Notes under the pieces: generated by a model
Seen by the model: only the letters and a program-made list of their open reading frames with translations
What the model was told of the DNA's origin: nothing
Databases searched by the model: none
Made by a program: the position numbers and the translations under genes
Source of the DNA: Victivallales bacterium
GTDB lineage: Bacteria; Verrucomicrobiota; Lentisphaeria; Victivallales; GWF2-38-69
Reading direction: 5' to 3'
NCBI GenBank assembly: GCA_021733985.1
Contig: JAIPJT010000022.1
Coordinates: forward strand, 1-43,103
DNA: 43,103 nt
Shown: positions 18,212-26,135 of the stretch, one piece after another
Layout of the letters: each line of letters starts with the position of its first letter
Position numbering within the stretch: position 1 is the stretch's first letter

Positions 18212-18268
18212 TTTATTTTTCGACCATATCATTTGATACGGATAAATAAACCAAGACATATTGTGTAT
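18212..18268. repeat. Partial copy of the hemW-flanking repeat
   Basis: The 30 bases from 18212 to 18241 match the reverse complement of 21571-21601 at about 27 positions (TTTATTTTTCGACC, TATCATT and GATAC blocks). Weaker similarity (ATTGTGT) continues to about 18268. It lies just upstream of the lipoprotein gene start. Confidence 0.7.
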
Positions 18269-18310
18269 ATTTATTGTTATAAGTTGAATATGAGGGAAGA
18301 AACAGTAGAA

Positions 18311-18904
18311 ATGAAAATAAAGAATATTATTATTATAAGTATGTCGGTACTGCTTACGTCATGTGTTTTTATTCCTAAAACTGAATCCAATCTACAATAT
18401 GTATATGACATGTACGGTTTGAATTACAATCGGGGGAATAAATTTTATCTTCAGCACAATGTATGGTATAAGGAGCCGATGAATATTTCTTCAATGAATT
18501 ATCTTGAGGGTAAAATTATTCCTGTTGGTACTGAGATCAAATTCATAAAATCATTTCCCGGATACGTGATATTTAAAACAGTTAACAATGGGGAAAAATA
18601 TAAAATAATAAATGATTCTGAAGTGTCTTTGTTATCCGACCAACTGCAGTTTCATAGAATCATAGGAAACAAAAATCCTGTTGAAGGGCTGAATTTAAGC
18701 AAAGAATACCTTCAGCAGATAAAGGCCGGCAGGATATTAGAAGGAATGCCTAAAAAGTTTGTTCTGCTTTCTTACGGAAACCCCCCCAGTGTTTATAACC
18801 CGCCCAAATCCAAAACCACGTGGGTGTACTTGATGAACGAAGATTTGAAAACAAGGCATGTTGTTTTTAAAGACGATAAAGTTGTTTATGTCTTTGACTG
18901 TTGA
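18311..18904 (+). CDS. Lipoprotein with BamE/SmpA-like C-terminus
   Basis: 197 residues from the ATG at 18311, which begins a lipoprotein signal (MKIKNIIIISMSVLLTSC, lipobox LTSC). Longer in-frame starts at 18206 and 18290 precede the signal and overlap a repeat fragment, so they are unlikely. The middle (about 25-120) is not recognised. The last 50 residues, 'GRILEGMPKKFVLLSYGNP' then 'TTWVYLMN' and 'HVVFKDDKVVYVF', follow the pattern of SmpA/BamE-type domains (gate motif, G-P turn, W.Y strand, F..G.V closing strand). A function in outer-membrane assembly is only inferred from this. Repeat copy C begins 29 bp after the stop. Confidence 0.65.
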   Translation: MKIKNIIIISMSVLLTSCVFIPKTESNLQYVYDMYGLNYNRGNKFYLQHNVWYKEPMNISSMNYLEGKIIPVGTEIKFIKSFPGYVIFKTVNNGEKYKIINDSEVSLLSDQLQFHRIIGNKNPVEGLNLSKEYLQQIKAGRILEGMPKKFVLLSYGNPPSVYNPPKSKTTWVYLMNEDLKTRHVVFKDDKVVYVFDC

Positions 18905-18932
18905 TTTGAATTTTTTAGTGTAACATCTCCCC

Positions 18933-19092
18933 TGAAACAAAGAATTACTATACAGTAAAATACTGCATTAAATCGTATAATTTTATTATACATTTAACAA
19001 TAATGCTGTATTGCGGCGCGCTCGGAGATCGCGCCCTACCGTTTTGTTTCAGAAAAGATTAAACTTCGTCGTGCGAAGTTCAACGCTAATTA
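18933..19092. repeat. Dispersed mosaic repeat, copy C
   Basis: Shares the left AT block with copy B (TGAAACAAAG onward, about 85 bp with few differences). It jumps from GCGGCGCGCT straight to CGGAGATCGCGCCCTACCG, lacking the roughly 41-bp hairpin block of copies A and B. It then has TTTTGTTTCAGAAAAGATT, a 7-bp AACTTCG/CGAAGTT hairpin and the tail CAACGCTAATTA. The CTA of the tail is the TAG stop of the LysM gene. Confidence 0.9.
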
Positions 19093-19853
19093 TTATTTAC
19101 TGCCGGCAGCGTTAGTGTGATACCCGGTCTAATATCAGAAGGGGATCTGAGCCGGTCTTTATTTGCCGACCAGATTAAGTTGTAATAACTGTATGAACCA
19201 TACATTTTTTTAGAAATTTTATACAGGGTATCTCCCGGTTTCACAAGGTACTGCCTGGTAGAAAATGTTTTATCTTTTTCTGCTTTTCCATTTTCCGGTT
19301 TCAAGGAGGCAGTTTTTTTCTTTTTATCGGTTACTATTTTTTCTAATAAAGTTTTTTGATGTTTTATAATAAAATCCCGCATTAATTTATTTTGCCGCTT
19401 AAGTGTTGATACTTCCTTTTTCAGTTTTCTGTATTGTTTGGAATCAACTGACATAGTTTTAATGCCTGAATCAGGAGAGAACTCTTTCCCGAGTTTATTG
19501 TACAGTGAAGCTTCTGAACCAGCTATCCATTTTTTTATTATTTTTCTGTCAGAGGAATCGGGTTCTAATTTTAAATATTTTTTAAAATGGTAAATAGCCA
19601 TAATATAATCTTTTTTTTCTAAATAGATTGTAGCTAAATTATAGTATGCCTTCGGAGATTCCGGAAAGAGTTTTAAGTATTTATTATAGAAAGTTATTGC
19701 TTCAGAGTAGTTTCCTTCAGAATAAAGATTTCCGGCTTTTATATAAAACGGGTTATGGATATTTTCCTGTTTTTTATAGCATGAACAAAGTATGAAGAAT
19801 ATAAATATGTTTAAAAATCGGAATAAATATTTTTTATTGTTAAGAAAGCTCAT
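19086..19853 (-). CDS. TPR and LysM lipoprotein
   Basis: 255 residues. The lipoprotein signal ends FILCSC (Cys near residue 25). Two tetratricopeptide repeats follow (about 35-105: 'AGNLYSEGNYSEAITFYNKYLKLFPES' type, given here as motif only), then a Lys-rich coiled region (about 130-185) and a C-terminal LysM domain ('YLVKPGDTLYKISKKMYGS', 'IRPGITLTLPA'). LysM binds peptidoglycan, so the protein probably tethers the outer membrane or a complex to the wall. Its stop codon TAG is inside repeat copy C, so the last residues may be repeat-derived. Confidence 0.85.
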   Translation of the reverse strand: MSFLNNKKYLFRFLNIFIFFILCSCYKKQENIHNPFYIKAGNLYSEGNYSEAITFYNKYLKLFPESPKAYYNLATIYLEKKDYIMAIYHFKKYLKLEPDSSDRKIIKKWIAGSEASLYNKLGKEFSPDSGIKTMSVDSKQYRKLKKEVSTLKRQNKLMRDFIIKHQKTLLEKIVTDKKKKTASLKPENGKAEKDKTFSTRQYLVKPGDTLYKISKKMYGSYSYYNLIWSANKDRLRSPSDIRPGITLTLPAVNNN

Positions 19854-19889
19854 AGTTCTATAAGTTACAAAAATTAATTATTAAAATTT

Positions 19890-20017
19890 AATTATACACA
19901 AGTGTATGCGATTTTTTTTAATCAGGCGTAGTTCCGCAATAGCGTAAACGAAGACGGAATGGTTTTTGTCCTTCGTAACTGAACCTGGACATATACAAAA
20001 GCCGATTTATTTTTCGA
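19890..20017. repeat. Left arm of an inverted repeat pair flanking hemW
   Basis: Begins AATTATACACAAGTGTATGCG, contains AGTTCCGCAATAGCGTAAACG and CTTCGTAACTGAACCTGG, and ends TTTATTTTTCGA. It is the inverse of 21590-21709, at roughly 85-90 percent by eye over about 107 bp plus the final block. It lies in a 471-bp gene-free stretch (19854-20324). Confidence 0.88.
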
Positions 20018-20180
20018 AAATTAGTAAATAAAATATATTGTAATTATCCGTGATACAAGTAACCTTTTTGAAGAACCGTCTTTTGTATCTAATATTTTTC
20101 AGAAATATTAAAAGACATTCGGTAAAATAGAGACCCTTACTAAGTGAAAATTTCCAGATTATTGGAGTGTAAACGACAAG

Positions 20181-20250
20181 AATTATATATACACACGTTA
20201 ACGATTTATTTTTCGAAAATCTCGAAAAATCAATTGTAATGTGTATAATT
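20181..20250. repeat. Imperfect palindrome sharing sequence with the hemW-flanking repeat
   Basis: AATTATATATACACA on the left is mirrored by TGTGTATAATT on the right, with TTTTTCGA/TCGAAAAA inside. The 19-mer CGATTTATTTTTCGAAAAT at 20202 is an exact direct repeat of that at 20003. It looks like a mini-element related to the flanking repeat. The remaining sequence of this gap shows nothing else. Confidence 0.6.
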
Positions 20251-20324
20251 GCAAAAAGGTTTTCAAATGTAGGGGCATGTTTTCAGGCTGATCGCAAAAA
20301 ATAAACTCTTATAAAAAATTAATA

Positions 20325-21500
20325 TTAAACAGTTTCCATAATTTCAAGAGCTAACGAATCCCAGAATAAACGTCCCTTTTCTGTAGAATAAATTAAAAAG
20401 CAGTTGTTTTTACGAATAATGTATAAGAGATTATTCTTTTTCAGGTAATTTAGTTTATTTAACAGTTTTTGCCATTTTTTTTCATCCAAAGACAATTTCT
20501 TGTTCATATAATCAGAAGTCATTAACGCTGGTCCCGGGACTTTAATATTTACGGACCAGGGATGAGTCGTTCTAAGCCCCATTATGAATATTTCAATAAG
20601 CCTTTCATAAGCTGAAATAATATCTTCTTCCGGAGCTTTTCCTTTCAACCAAGGATACAAAACCGGATTAGTAAATCTAATCTCGTTATAATAGGAGGAT
20701 GCAGTTGGCCCCAGTCCTAAATAATTACCGCCAAGCCAGGTATTCAGATTATGTTTACACTCATAACCGCATTTAGCATAATTCGATACTTCATATCTTT
20801 TCATACCTTTACAGTTTAAGAAATTTCCTGCCGTGTGCCACATTTCCGCTGCAAGAACTTCGAATTCCTTCTTATCACAGTTTAGTTTTTTATTAATTTC
20901 TGTTCCTTCTTCAAAAGTTAGTGAATATAGAGATATATGAGATAAAGGTAATTGCAGTACTCTTGTCAGATCTTTTTGGAAATCGGAAAGTGTTTGTCCG
21001 GGAATGCCGTATATAAGGTCTGCAGAAATATTTGTGAGGTTGTTTCTGCTAAGACTTTCAATAATATTGTCGATACAATCCGGATCTCCATTGCGGCCGA
21101 GAGTTGTCCTTAATGCGGGATTAAATGACTGGATACCCAGAGATATTCTATTTGAAAAGCTTGAAATCAGTTTGATTTTTTTTTCGGTCAGTGATGCGGG
21201 ATTACTTTCAACTGATATTTCTGCTTTAGGGTCAATAACGAAATTTTCAGAAATAAGTAAAAACAGCTTTTCTAATTTTTCTGCAGTTAGAAGGGTGGGG
21301 GTTCCCCCGCCAAAATAAATACTTTGCAAATTTCCGCATAGGTGCTTTTTGCGGATGATTTCAATTTCGAGATGTTTCAAAAATAAATTTATTAAGCTCT
21401 CGGAATCAGTCGGGATGGAATAGAAAGCACAGTAATCGCACTTTTTGCTGCAAAAAGGGACGTGAATATATAAATGTTTGATGTCATTAATGTCTTTCAT
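20325..21500 (-). CDS. hemW: HemW-like radical SAM protein (coproporphyrinogen oxidase-like)
   Basis: 391 residues from the ATG at 21500, preceded by AAAGGA; an upstream TTG at 21530 lacks a ribosome site. The radical SAM cluster motif is C17, C21, C24 followed by F26 (HVPFCSKKCDYCAF), as in HemW. 'YFGGGTPTLL', 'SVESNPASLT', 'RISLGIQSFNP' and 'DLIYGIPGQTLSDF' follow in the usual order, with a HemN_C winged-helix end. HemW is a haem-binding chaperone, not the oxygen-independent oxidase HemN; the two are often confused, and the Phe after the third Cys favours HemW. The gene is bracketed by an inverted repeat pair. Confidence 0.88.
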   Translation of the reverse strand: MKDINDIKHLYIHVPFCSKKCDYCAFYSIPTDSESLINLFLKHLEIEIIRKKHLCGNLQSIYFGGGTPTLLTAEKLEKLFLLISENFVIDPKAEISVESNPASLTEKKIKLISSFSNRISLGIQSFNPALRTTLGRNGDPDCIDNIIESLSRNNLTNISADLIYGIPGQTLSDFQKDLTRVLQLPLSHISLYSLTFEEGTEINKKLNCDKKEFEVLAAEMWHTAGNFLNCKGMKRYEVSNYAKCGYECKHNLNTWLGGNYLGLGPTASSYYNEIRFTNPVLYPWLKGKAPEEDIISAYERLIEIFIMGLRTTHPWSVNIKVPGPALMTSDYMNKKLSLDEKKWQKLLNKLNYLKKNNLLYIIRKNNCFLIYSTEKGRLFWDSLALEIMETV

Positions 21501-21589
21501 TATATTCCTTTCCCTGCAAATTATACCCAAAACGTTTTGGCTTATTTATCAAACACACAATACGGTATGACCTGTATCGAATGATAAGG

Positions 21590-21709
21590 TCGAAAAATAA
21601 AGTGTATATCCAGGTTCAGTTACGAAGGACAAAAAACCGTTCCTACTTCGTTTACGCTATTGCGGAACTACTCCGGATTAAAAGAAACCGCATACACTTG
21701 TGTATAATT
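21590..21709. repeat. Right arm of the inverted repeat pair flanking hemW
   Basis: Inverse of 19890-20017. Its inner continuation to 21571 also matches the fragment at 18212-18241. The arm sits 90 bp upstream of the hemW ATG, so it may contain promoter elements for it (TATACACAAGTGTAT-type palindrome at the outer end). Confidence 0.88.
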
Positions 21710-21792
21710 TGAAGCTGCACGAAAAGAATTTTCGTTTAAACGCTTCTTCCCTGAAAAGGGAATTATTATATCAGATTAAACTTAAATTATTA

Positions 21793-21829
21793 CAAAAAAA
21801 GCCGAATTTAAGAAGTTAAAATTCGGCTT
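21793..21829 (-). terminator. Rho-independent terminator of rpsB-tsf
   Basis: On the minus strand AAGCCGAATTT pairs with AAATTCGGCTT over a nine-base loop and is followed by seven Ts (plus-strand A run 21794-21800). It lies 25 bp after the tsf stop. Confidence 0.9.
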
Positions 21830-21853
21830 CAAGTATGAAAATATTTATGTGTT

Positions 21854-22642
21854 TTATATTTCTTCGCCAACCTGCCAGCGGACAAAGCGTTTCACTTTTG
21901 TGTTAGGATTAGCTTTTGCTGTTGAAATTTTGTCATCTCTAACCCATGGCTGGTCATAAAGACAAACTTCTTTGTACCATTTGCCGAGTTTTCCCATTAT
22001 AATTTTATCTATAATGTTTTCTGGTTTGCCTGTTAACTGCGCTTTATGAATTTCTTTTTCTTTTTCGATTATATTTTCCGGTATATCTTTTGAGCAGATG
22101 TACTGAGGATTGAAAGCAGCTATATGCATGCAAATATCTGTTGCAGGTGCTGAATCGCCATCAAAATCAATCATTACACCGATACGGCCGCCGCCGTGAA
22201 TATAAGTGGCACAGTTTCCGTTCCAGCGGACTGCGCGGCGAATCTGCATATTTTCGCCTATTTTTGCTATCATTGAAACAAGGTTTTCTTTTTCAATTTC
22301 ATTGATTTTTTCTGTAACGTCTCCGTCAGTATCCAGTGCCTCTATTTTATCAAGTATTTCATTGGCGTAAGCTTTGAATTTTTCATTCTTTGCCACAAAA
22401 TCCGTTTCGCATAACAGTTCAACAATTGCGCCGCTGTTGTCGCCGATTTTAGTAGCCACCATTCCTTCATTAGCAGTTCTTCCAGATTTTTTCTGGGCTT
22501 TGGCAATACCGGATTTTCTCAAAATGTCTATAGCATCCTCAATGTTGCCGTCAGCTTCTTTCAAAGCTTTTTTACAATCCATCATTCCGCATCCGGTTTT
22601 TTCTCTTAATTCTTTAACTGTTTTAGCGTTAATTCCGGCCAT
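21854..22642 (-). CDS. tsf: Elongation factor Ts
   Basis: 262 residues. The N-terminal UBA-like domain has 'VKELREKTGCGMMDCKKALKEADG'. The core has 'SGAIVELLCETDFVAKNEKF' and 'ICMHIAAFNPQYI', and the C-terminal part has 'GKLGKWYKEVCLYDQPWVRD'. It is the nucleotide-exchange factor for EF-Tu. The ATG follows AAGGAG. It lies downstream of rpsB, the normal order, with a 274-bp spacer. Confidence 0.97.
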   Translation of the reverse strand: MAGINAKTVKELREKTGCGMMDCKKALKEADGNIEDAIDILRKSGIAKAQKKSGRTANEGMVATKIGDNSGAIVELLCETDFVAKNEKFKAYANEILDKIEALDTDGDVTEKINEIEKENLVSMIAKIGENMQIRRAVRWNGNCATYIHGGGRIGVMIDFDGDSAPATDICMHIAAFNPQYICSKDIPENIIEKEKEIHKAQLTGKPENIIDKIIMGKLGKWYKEVCLYDQPWVRDDKISTAKANPNTKVKRFVRWQVGEEI

Positions 22643-22754
22643 AGGTTTTACTCCTTAATATGAATATTTTAAAATGTTTATAAAATTATTAATTGTGTTT
22701 TAAAAAAGAATTTCAGGGAGGTTGTATCAAATTTCTGTAATCAGAAAAAAACAG

Positions 22755-22772
22755 CTGGAGCGTACGCTCCAG
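22755..22772. repeat. Perfect 18-bp palindrome between rpsB and tsf
   Basis: CTGGAGCGTACGCTCCAG is fully self-complementary and GC-rich in AT-rich surroundings. With AGGGGCCCCT at 22886-22895 it makes two hairpins in the rpsB-tsf spacer. They may attenuate or process the transcript. Confidence 0.6.
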
Positions 22773-22916
22773 GAATGTCGAAAGTCGTGATTAACTTGCT
22801 TTTTAAAGGTTGATTTTTACCCTTAAGCGTGACCACGATATTTGCATTGAACAAATATTTCGACAGAATTCAAGCCTTTTTTGATAGGGGCCCCTGAAAA
22901 TTATTTAAACTGAGTC

Positions 22917-23897
22917 TTATTCTGAAGCTTTTTGTTCTTTTACAGGAGCTTTAGCTTCTTTTTCCGGTTCTTCTTTTCCGGCTTCAGTTTTTGTTTTAGG
23001 TGCTGCTTTTTGAGCCGTTTCCTTTTTTGCTACCGGTTTATCTTTGGTTTCTGTTTTCTGCACGCTTTTTTTAGCTGCCGGCTTTGGTTTTGCGGCATCT
23101 TTCTTTTCGACCTGTCTTTTTGCTTTCTTAGCTTCTTTTTCCTTTTTGGCTCTTTCTTTTTCTTCAGCGCGCTTTTTTGCTTTTTCAGCTTTTTCTTCTT
23201 CAGCTTTCTGTCTGTAGAGCTCTGCGGCAACCTGTACTGAATCGCCTATTACCTTTAAGAGTATTTTGATTGACCTAATTGCATCATCATTTCCGGGTAT
23301 TGGATAGCTTACTTCTTCCGGGTCAGTATTGGTATCAATAATTGCTACGATCGGAATATTAAGTTTTTGAGCTTCTTTAACGGCAATATGTTCGTTGCAG
23401 GTGTCAACTACGACTATAGCTGCAGGCATTTTTTTCATCTGGGCAATTCCGTCGAGATTCTTGTGCAGTTTTACTGAATTTCTATTTAGCGAAGCCAGTT
23501 CTTTTTTTGGAAGAGTATCACCCTGATTTTCTATTTGTTTATCGATAGTACGCATTTTGTTGATGCTTTTACGGATAGTGGCGTGATTTGTCAATGTTCC
23601 GCCGAGCCAGCGTTCCGCCATATGAAACATGCCTGTTTTTTCAGCTTCCTCCTGTACAATTGCCTGTGCCTGGCGTTTGGTGCCTACAAAAAGGATATTG
23701 CCGCCTTCATAAACTGTTTTCTGAAGAAAGTTGCAGGCATCTGATAACTGTACCATTGTTTTTGTCAAATCAATAATGTGAATCCCGTTTCTTACTCCGT
23801 AGACGAAATCTTTCATCTTGGGATTCCACCGTTTCACCTGATGTCCAAAATGAACACCGCATTCCATTAAGTCCTGAACTGTAATTTTTTCTGCCAT
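22917..23897 (-). CDS. rpsB: Small-subunit ribosomal protein uS2 with long charged tail
   Basis: 326 residues from the ATG at 23897, behind AAGGAAA; an upstream start at 23924 has no ribosome site. The S2 core (about 1-225) has 'LMECGVHFGHQVKRWNPKMKDFVYG' and 'ERWLGGTLTNHATIRKS' and 'VDTNTDPEEVSYPIPGNDDAIRS'-type signatures. About 100 further residues form a Lys/Glu/Ala-rich low-complexity tail, absent from E. coli S2 (241 residues); tails of this kind occur in some other phyla. Confidence 0.96.
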   Translation of the reverse strand: MAEKITVQDLMECGVHFGHQVKRWNPKMKDFVYGVRNGIHIIDLTKTMVQLSDACNFLQKTVYEGGNILFVGTKRQAQAIVQEEAEKTGMFHMAERWLGGTLTNHATIRKSINKMRTIDKQIENQGDTLPKKELASLNRNSVKLHKNLDGIAQMKKMPAAIVVVDTCNEHIAVKEAQKLNIPIVAIIDTNTDPEEVSYPIPGNDDAIRSIKILLKVIGDSVQVAAELYRQKAEEEKAEKAKKRAEEKERAKKEKEAKKAKRQVEKKDAAKPKPAAKKSVQKTETKDKPVAKKETAQKAAPKTKTEAGKEEPEKEAKAPVKEQKASE

Positions 23898-23919
23898 AAA
23901 ATTTCCTTTTCTTTTTGCT

Positions 23920-24030
23920 GGCACCTTTACCGTCGGCTTAATTCTGTTTATGCCGAGGAAGGATTCTTAGGTTAAAGTGTTTTGCTCCTGCTGTACTCAA
24001 ACAGCACCTGTTAGTTTTTTGTGAACCTGA
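23920..24030 (-). promoter_or_regulatory. Possible rpsB leader with two hairpins
   Basis: In the 330-bp gap between tRNA-Arg and rpsB, two hairpins precede the gene: GCTGT/ACAGC (23990-24005) and a TCGGC/GCCGA stem (23933-23956). The word AGGTGC occurs near both. S2 often regulates its own operon through a leader, but I cannot match this one to a known class. The remainder of the gap is AT-rich with no gene. Confidence 0.3.
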
Positions 24031-24227
24031 AAAATATCTTTTCATGGTTAATTTATTCAAACGTTAAAGGTCTATAAAATAAAACAATTGTGTATAAAGT
24101 CAACTTAAAAACATTTAAATTACTCATTAAAATAAAAATATATTGAAAAACTCTGATAAAGAGCTTGACCAAAACGAATTTGAATGTAATTTAAAGCCCG
24201 TTCTAAAGAGCAAGCTTACTTACTTAT

Positions 24228-24304
24228 GCGCCCATAGCTCAATTGGATAGAGCGTCTGGCTACGGACCAGAAGGTTTGGGGTTCGAATCCCTATGGGCGT
24301 GCCA
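24228..24304 (+). tRNA. tRNA-Arg (anticodon ACG)
   Basis: 77 bases with an encoded CCA. Acceptor GCGCCCA pairs with TGGGCGT (one G-U). The D arm is GCTC/GAGC, the anticodon stem TCTGG/CCAGA with loop CTACGGA, and the T arm TGGGG/CCCTA with TTCGAAT. The ACG anticodon (read as inosine) decodes CGU, CGC and CGA. Its 3' end faces the mobile element, a typical integration site, though I found no second copy of the tRNA end. Confidence 0.97.
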
Positions 24305-24376
24305 TTTATTATCTACTCCCTATCAACGATTTACAGTTAAATATACTATACATATTTATCTCTCATTTTTTTATCC

Positions 24377-24610
24377 GGGGCTACCTTGGGGCTACCAGCT
24401 ATTATAGTTATTGGCGAAAACATAATAAAATACTTTTTGTATAATAAACAGTTCATTATATGTTCTGCAATTTTTAAAAGATTATTTGTTCTGGGCTACC
24501 TCTGGGGCTACCCGTTATAGCATTTTTTAATTGAAAAAACAGCTAAATTACCTTGTGTATAATAACCAGTTCATTACAAGTATCTGCAATTTTTAAAAGA
24601 TTATTTATAT
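24377..24610. repeat. Degenerate tandem duplication between the tRNA and the repressor gene
   Basis: A unit of about 116-119 bp occurs twice. Each has two GGGCTACC words (24378, 24389 and 24493, 24505) and the exact 23-base block starting CTGCAATTTTTAAAAG at 24465 and 24584. The second unit includes the 3' end of the repressor gene; the first is a decayed duplicate of it, still readable as 'NNLLKIAE' on the minus strand. Confidence 0.8.
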
Positions 24611-25115
24611 AAATATCTTCTTTCAATTTTTCAGGAAGTATTTTATATACGGATTTTATCTTATTATACAATGCAATTAATTTTTCCTTAATAGTTTTTT
24701 CAGCTGAACGATTATTTACAAAATGCGAAGCAGAATCTATATAATTTAAAATATTATTTCTGAAATTTTCCATATGTTTGTATAATTCATTTTCAGGCAA
24801 CGTAAATAAAATATTTAAATCGCTCAAACCGCCAGGTAAATATGATGCGATTTTATTTAATATTTGATTAGTTGGAGAAAATCCGGTCTTTACTTCTACA
24901 AATAAATACTGCAAATCTATCTTTTCTTCTCTGCTGAATCCTAAAAAGTCGATTAATTTCTCGAAAATCGTTCCATTTAATTGTTTTTTCCCAGATAAAA
25001 CATCAGAAACAAAGGGTTGTGAAATATCAAGATAATTAGCTATATCGCTTTGTGTTATATTTGAGATTTTTGCCTGATTCTGTAGTCTTTTGGCAAGTAA
25101 TATTTTTTTATCCAT
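24543..25115 (-). CDS. XRE-type helix-turn-helix repressor
   Basis: 190 residues. An N-terminal Cro/CI-type helix-turn-helix lies at about 17-60 ('ITQSDIANYLDISQPFVSDVLSGKKQL'-type, motif abbreviated). The remaining 130 residues are helical and not recognised, and may be a ligand or dimerisation domain. It is divergent from the gene at 25312, so it may control the mobile element. The gene tail is partly duplicated downstream (24377-24493). Confidence 0.8.
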   Translation of the reverse strand: MDKKILLAKRLQNQAKISNITQSDIANYLDISQPFVSDVLSGKKQLNGTIFEKLIDFLGFSREEKIDLQYLFVEVKTGFSPTNQILNKIASYLPGGLSDLNILFTLPENELYKHMENFRNNILNYIDSASHFVNNRSAEKTIKEKLIALYNKIKSVYKILPEKLKEDIYINNLLKIADTCNELVIIHKVI

Positions 25116-25311
25116 ATCATTGATCCTTTTATGTGAATTTCAAATAAATAATTAACTCTTTAATTTATTATAGCATAAAATATAACTAATAGAAATAGAA
25201 TATTGCAAAAAAATATAAAATATTATTTGAATAAATAAAAATAACTAAATAAAGTAATATATAGCCGATAGCAATAAAATAAAACAAAAACCAATAAATA
25301 GGGAGGTCTTT
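25116..25311. promoter_or_regulatory. Divergent control region of the mobile element
   Basis: About 196 bp of very AT-rich DNA between the leftward repressor and the rightward operon. It ends with GGGAGG, the ribosome site of the next gene. Several near-repeats such as ACTAATAGAAATAG and ACTAAATAAAGTAA could be operators; none is clearly symmetrical. Confidence 0.4.
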
Positions 25312-25635
25312 ATGCAGTTTTGTGATAAGTGTAAAATTCCTTATGATCTAACTTGTCCAGTTTGTGAGGCAAAGCGTCAATTAAAACTAAAAGACAAATT
25401 AATAGAGAAAATTTTAAGGAATAATGAAGTCTTTACAGACAACCGTGTTCTCGATATTGAACAGGTTAGTAAGGCGATTCATAGAAAAATATCAACTATT
25501 TATCAGGATAGATGCAGATGTAATGATCTGAATTTGCCCTTCAAAAAGAACGGTAAAAAACTCACTATTTTACAGGCTGATTTAAAAAAGTGGGCAGTTG
25601 CCAGGGGAGAGAATCTTAATTTAGTTAATTTATAA
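25312..25635 (+). CDS. Small zinc-ribbon plus helix-turn-helix protein, excisionase-like
   Basis: 107 residues. The N-terminus has two CxxC pairs (CDKC at 4-7 and CPVC at 15-18). The C-terminal half, 'VLDIEQVSKAIHRKISTIYQD' and 'LPFKKNGKKLTILQADLKKW', follows the AlpA/MerR-like excisionase helix-turn-helix pattern, where the second part is the wing. Such proteins act as excision factors or transcription regulators of integrative elements. The zinc ribbon at the N-terminus is unusual for excisionases. The start follows GGGAGG. Confidence 0.6.
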   Translation: MQFCDKCKIPYDLTCPVCEAKRQLKLKDKLIEKILRNNEVFTDNRVLDIEQVSKAIHRKISTIYQDRCRCNDLNLPFKKNGKKLTILQADLKKWAVARGENLNLVNL

Positions 25636-25702
25636 ATAAATCAACGGAAATATGAATAAAGAAAAATTGTAAAAGTTCAAAAGATTATAGGAGTCTGATT
25701 GT

Positions 25703-26050
25703 ATGGCAACATACAGGATCAATAAAGACAAAGATAATCCCTATGTGATGATGAACAAGGAGTTTATTCAGAATCCTTATTTATCAATGCAGGCTAAAGG
25801 ACTACTCGCATATTTTCTCTCTCTTCCCAATGACTGGGAAATCAGACGCACTGAATTAACCGGGCATTTCTCTAATGGTATTCGCTCAATTTCAAATGTA
25901 ATCAATGAGCTTATAAAAGCCGGGTATATAACCAGAGTCCAGACGAGAAAAGAAAATAATTGTTTCGGAGAAGTCAGATACGATGTTTTTGAGATACCTC
26001 AACTGCCGGGAAAAGCCGCAGATACGTTTCCGCAACGCGGGTTTCCGTAA
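25703..26050 (+). CDS. Winged-helix (HTH_36-type) replication/regulatory protein
   Basis: 115 residues. 'VMMNKEFIQNPYLSMQAKGLLAYFLSLPNDWEI' (first 75 residues, abbreviated) and 'ISNVINELIKAGYITR' form the winged-helix domain common in plasmid and phage replication-associated proteins. The family often continues into a low-complexity region and a DnaD-like domain. Here the stop comes soon after the domain, so the protein may be truncated. The start follows AGGAG seven bases upstream. Confidence 0.65.
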   Translation: MATYRINKDKDNPYVMMNKEFIQNPYLSMQAKGLLAYFLSLPNDWEIRRTELTGHFSNGIRSISNVINELIKAGYITRVQTRKENNCFGEVRYDVFEIPQLPGKAADTFPQRGFP

Positions 26051-26135
26051 CGCGCAAAAGGTGCTCCTACTAATAAATAAAGAAATAATAAATAACAACC
26101 AACCAATAATAACTAAATAAATGGAAGAGAGGTTT

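Noticed and set aside
23030-23230. Basic minus-strand frame opposite or within the rpsB tail
   Set aside because: It is a frame-shifted reading of the low-complexity Lys/Glu/Ala tail.
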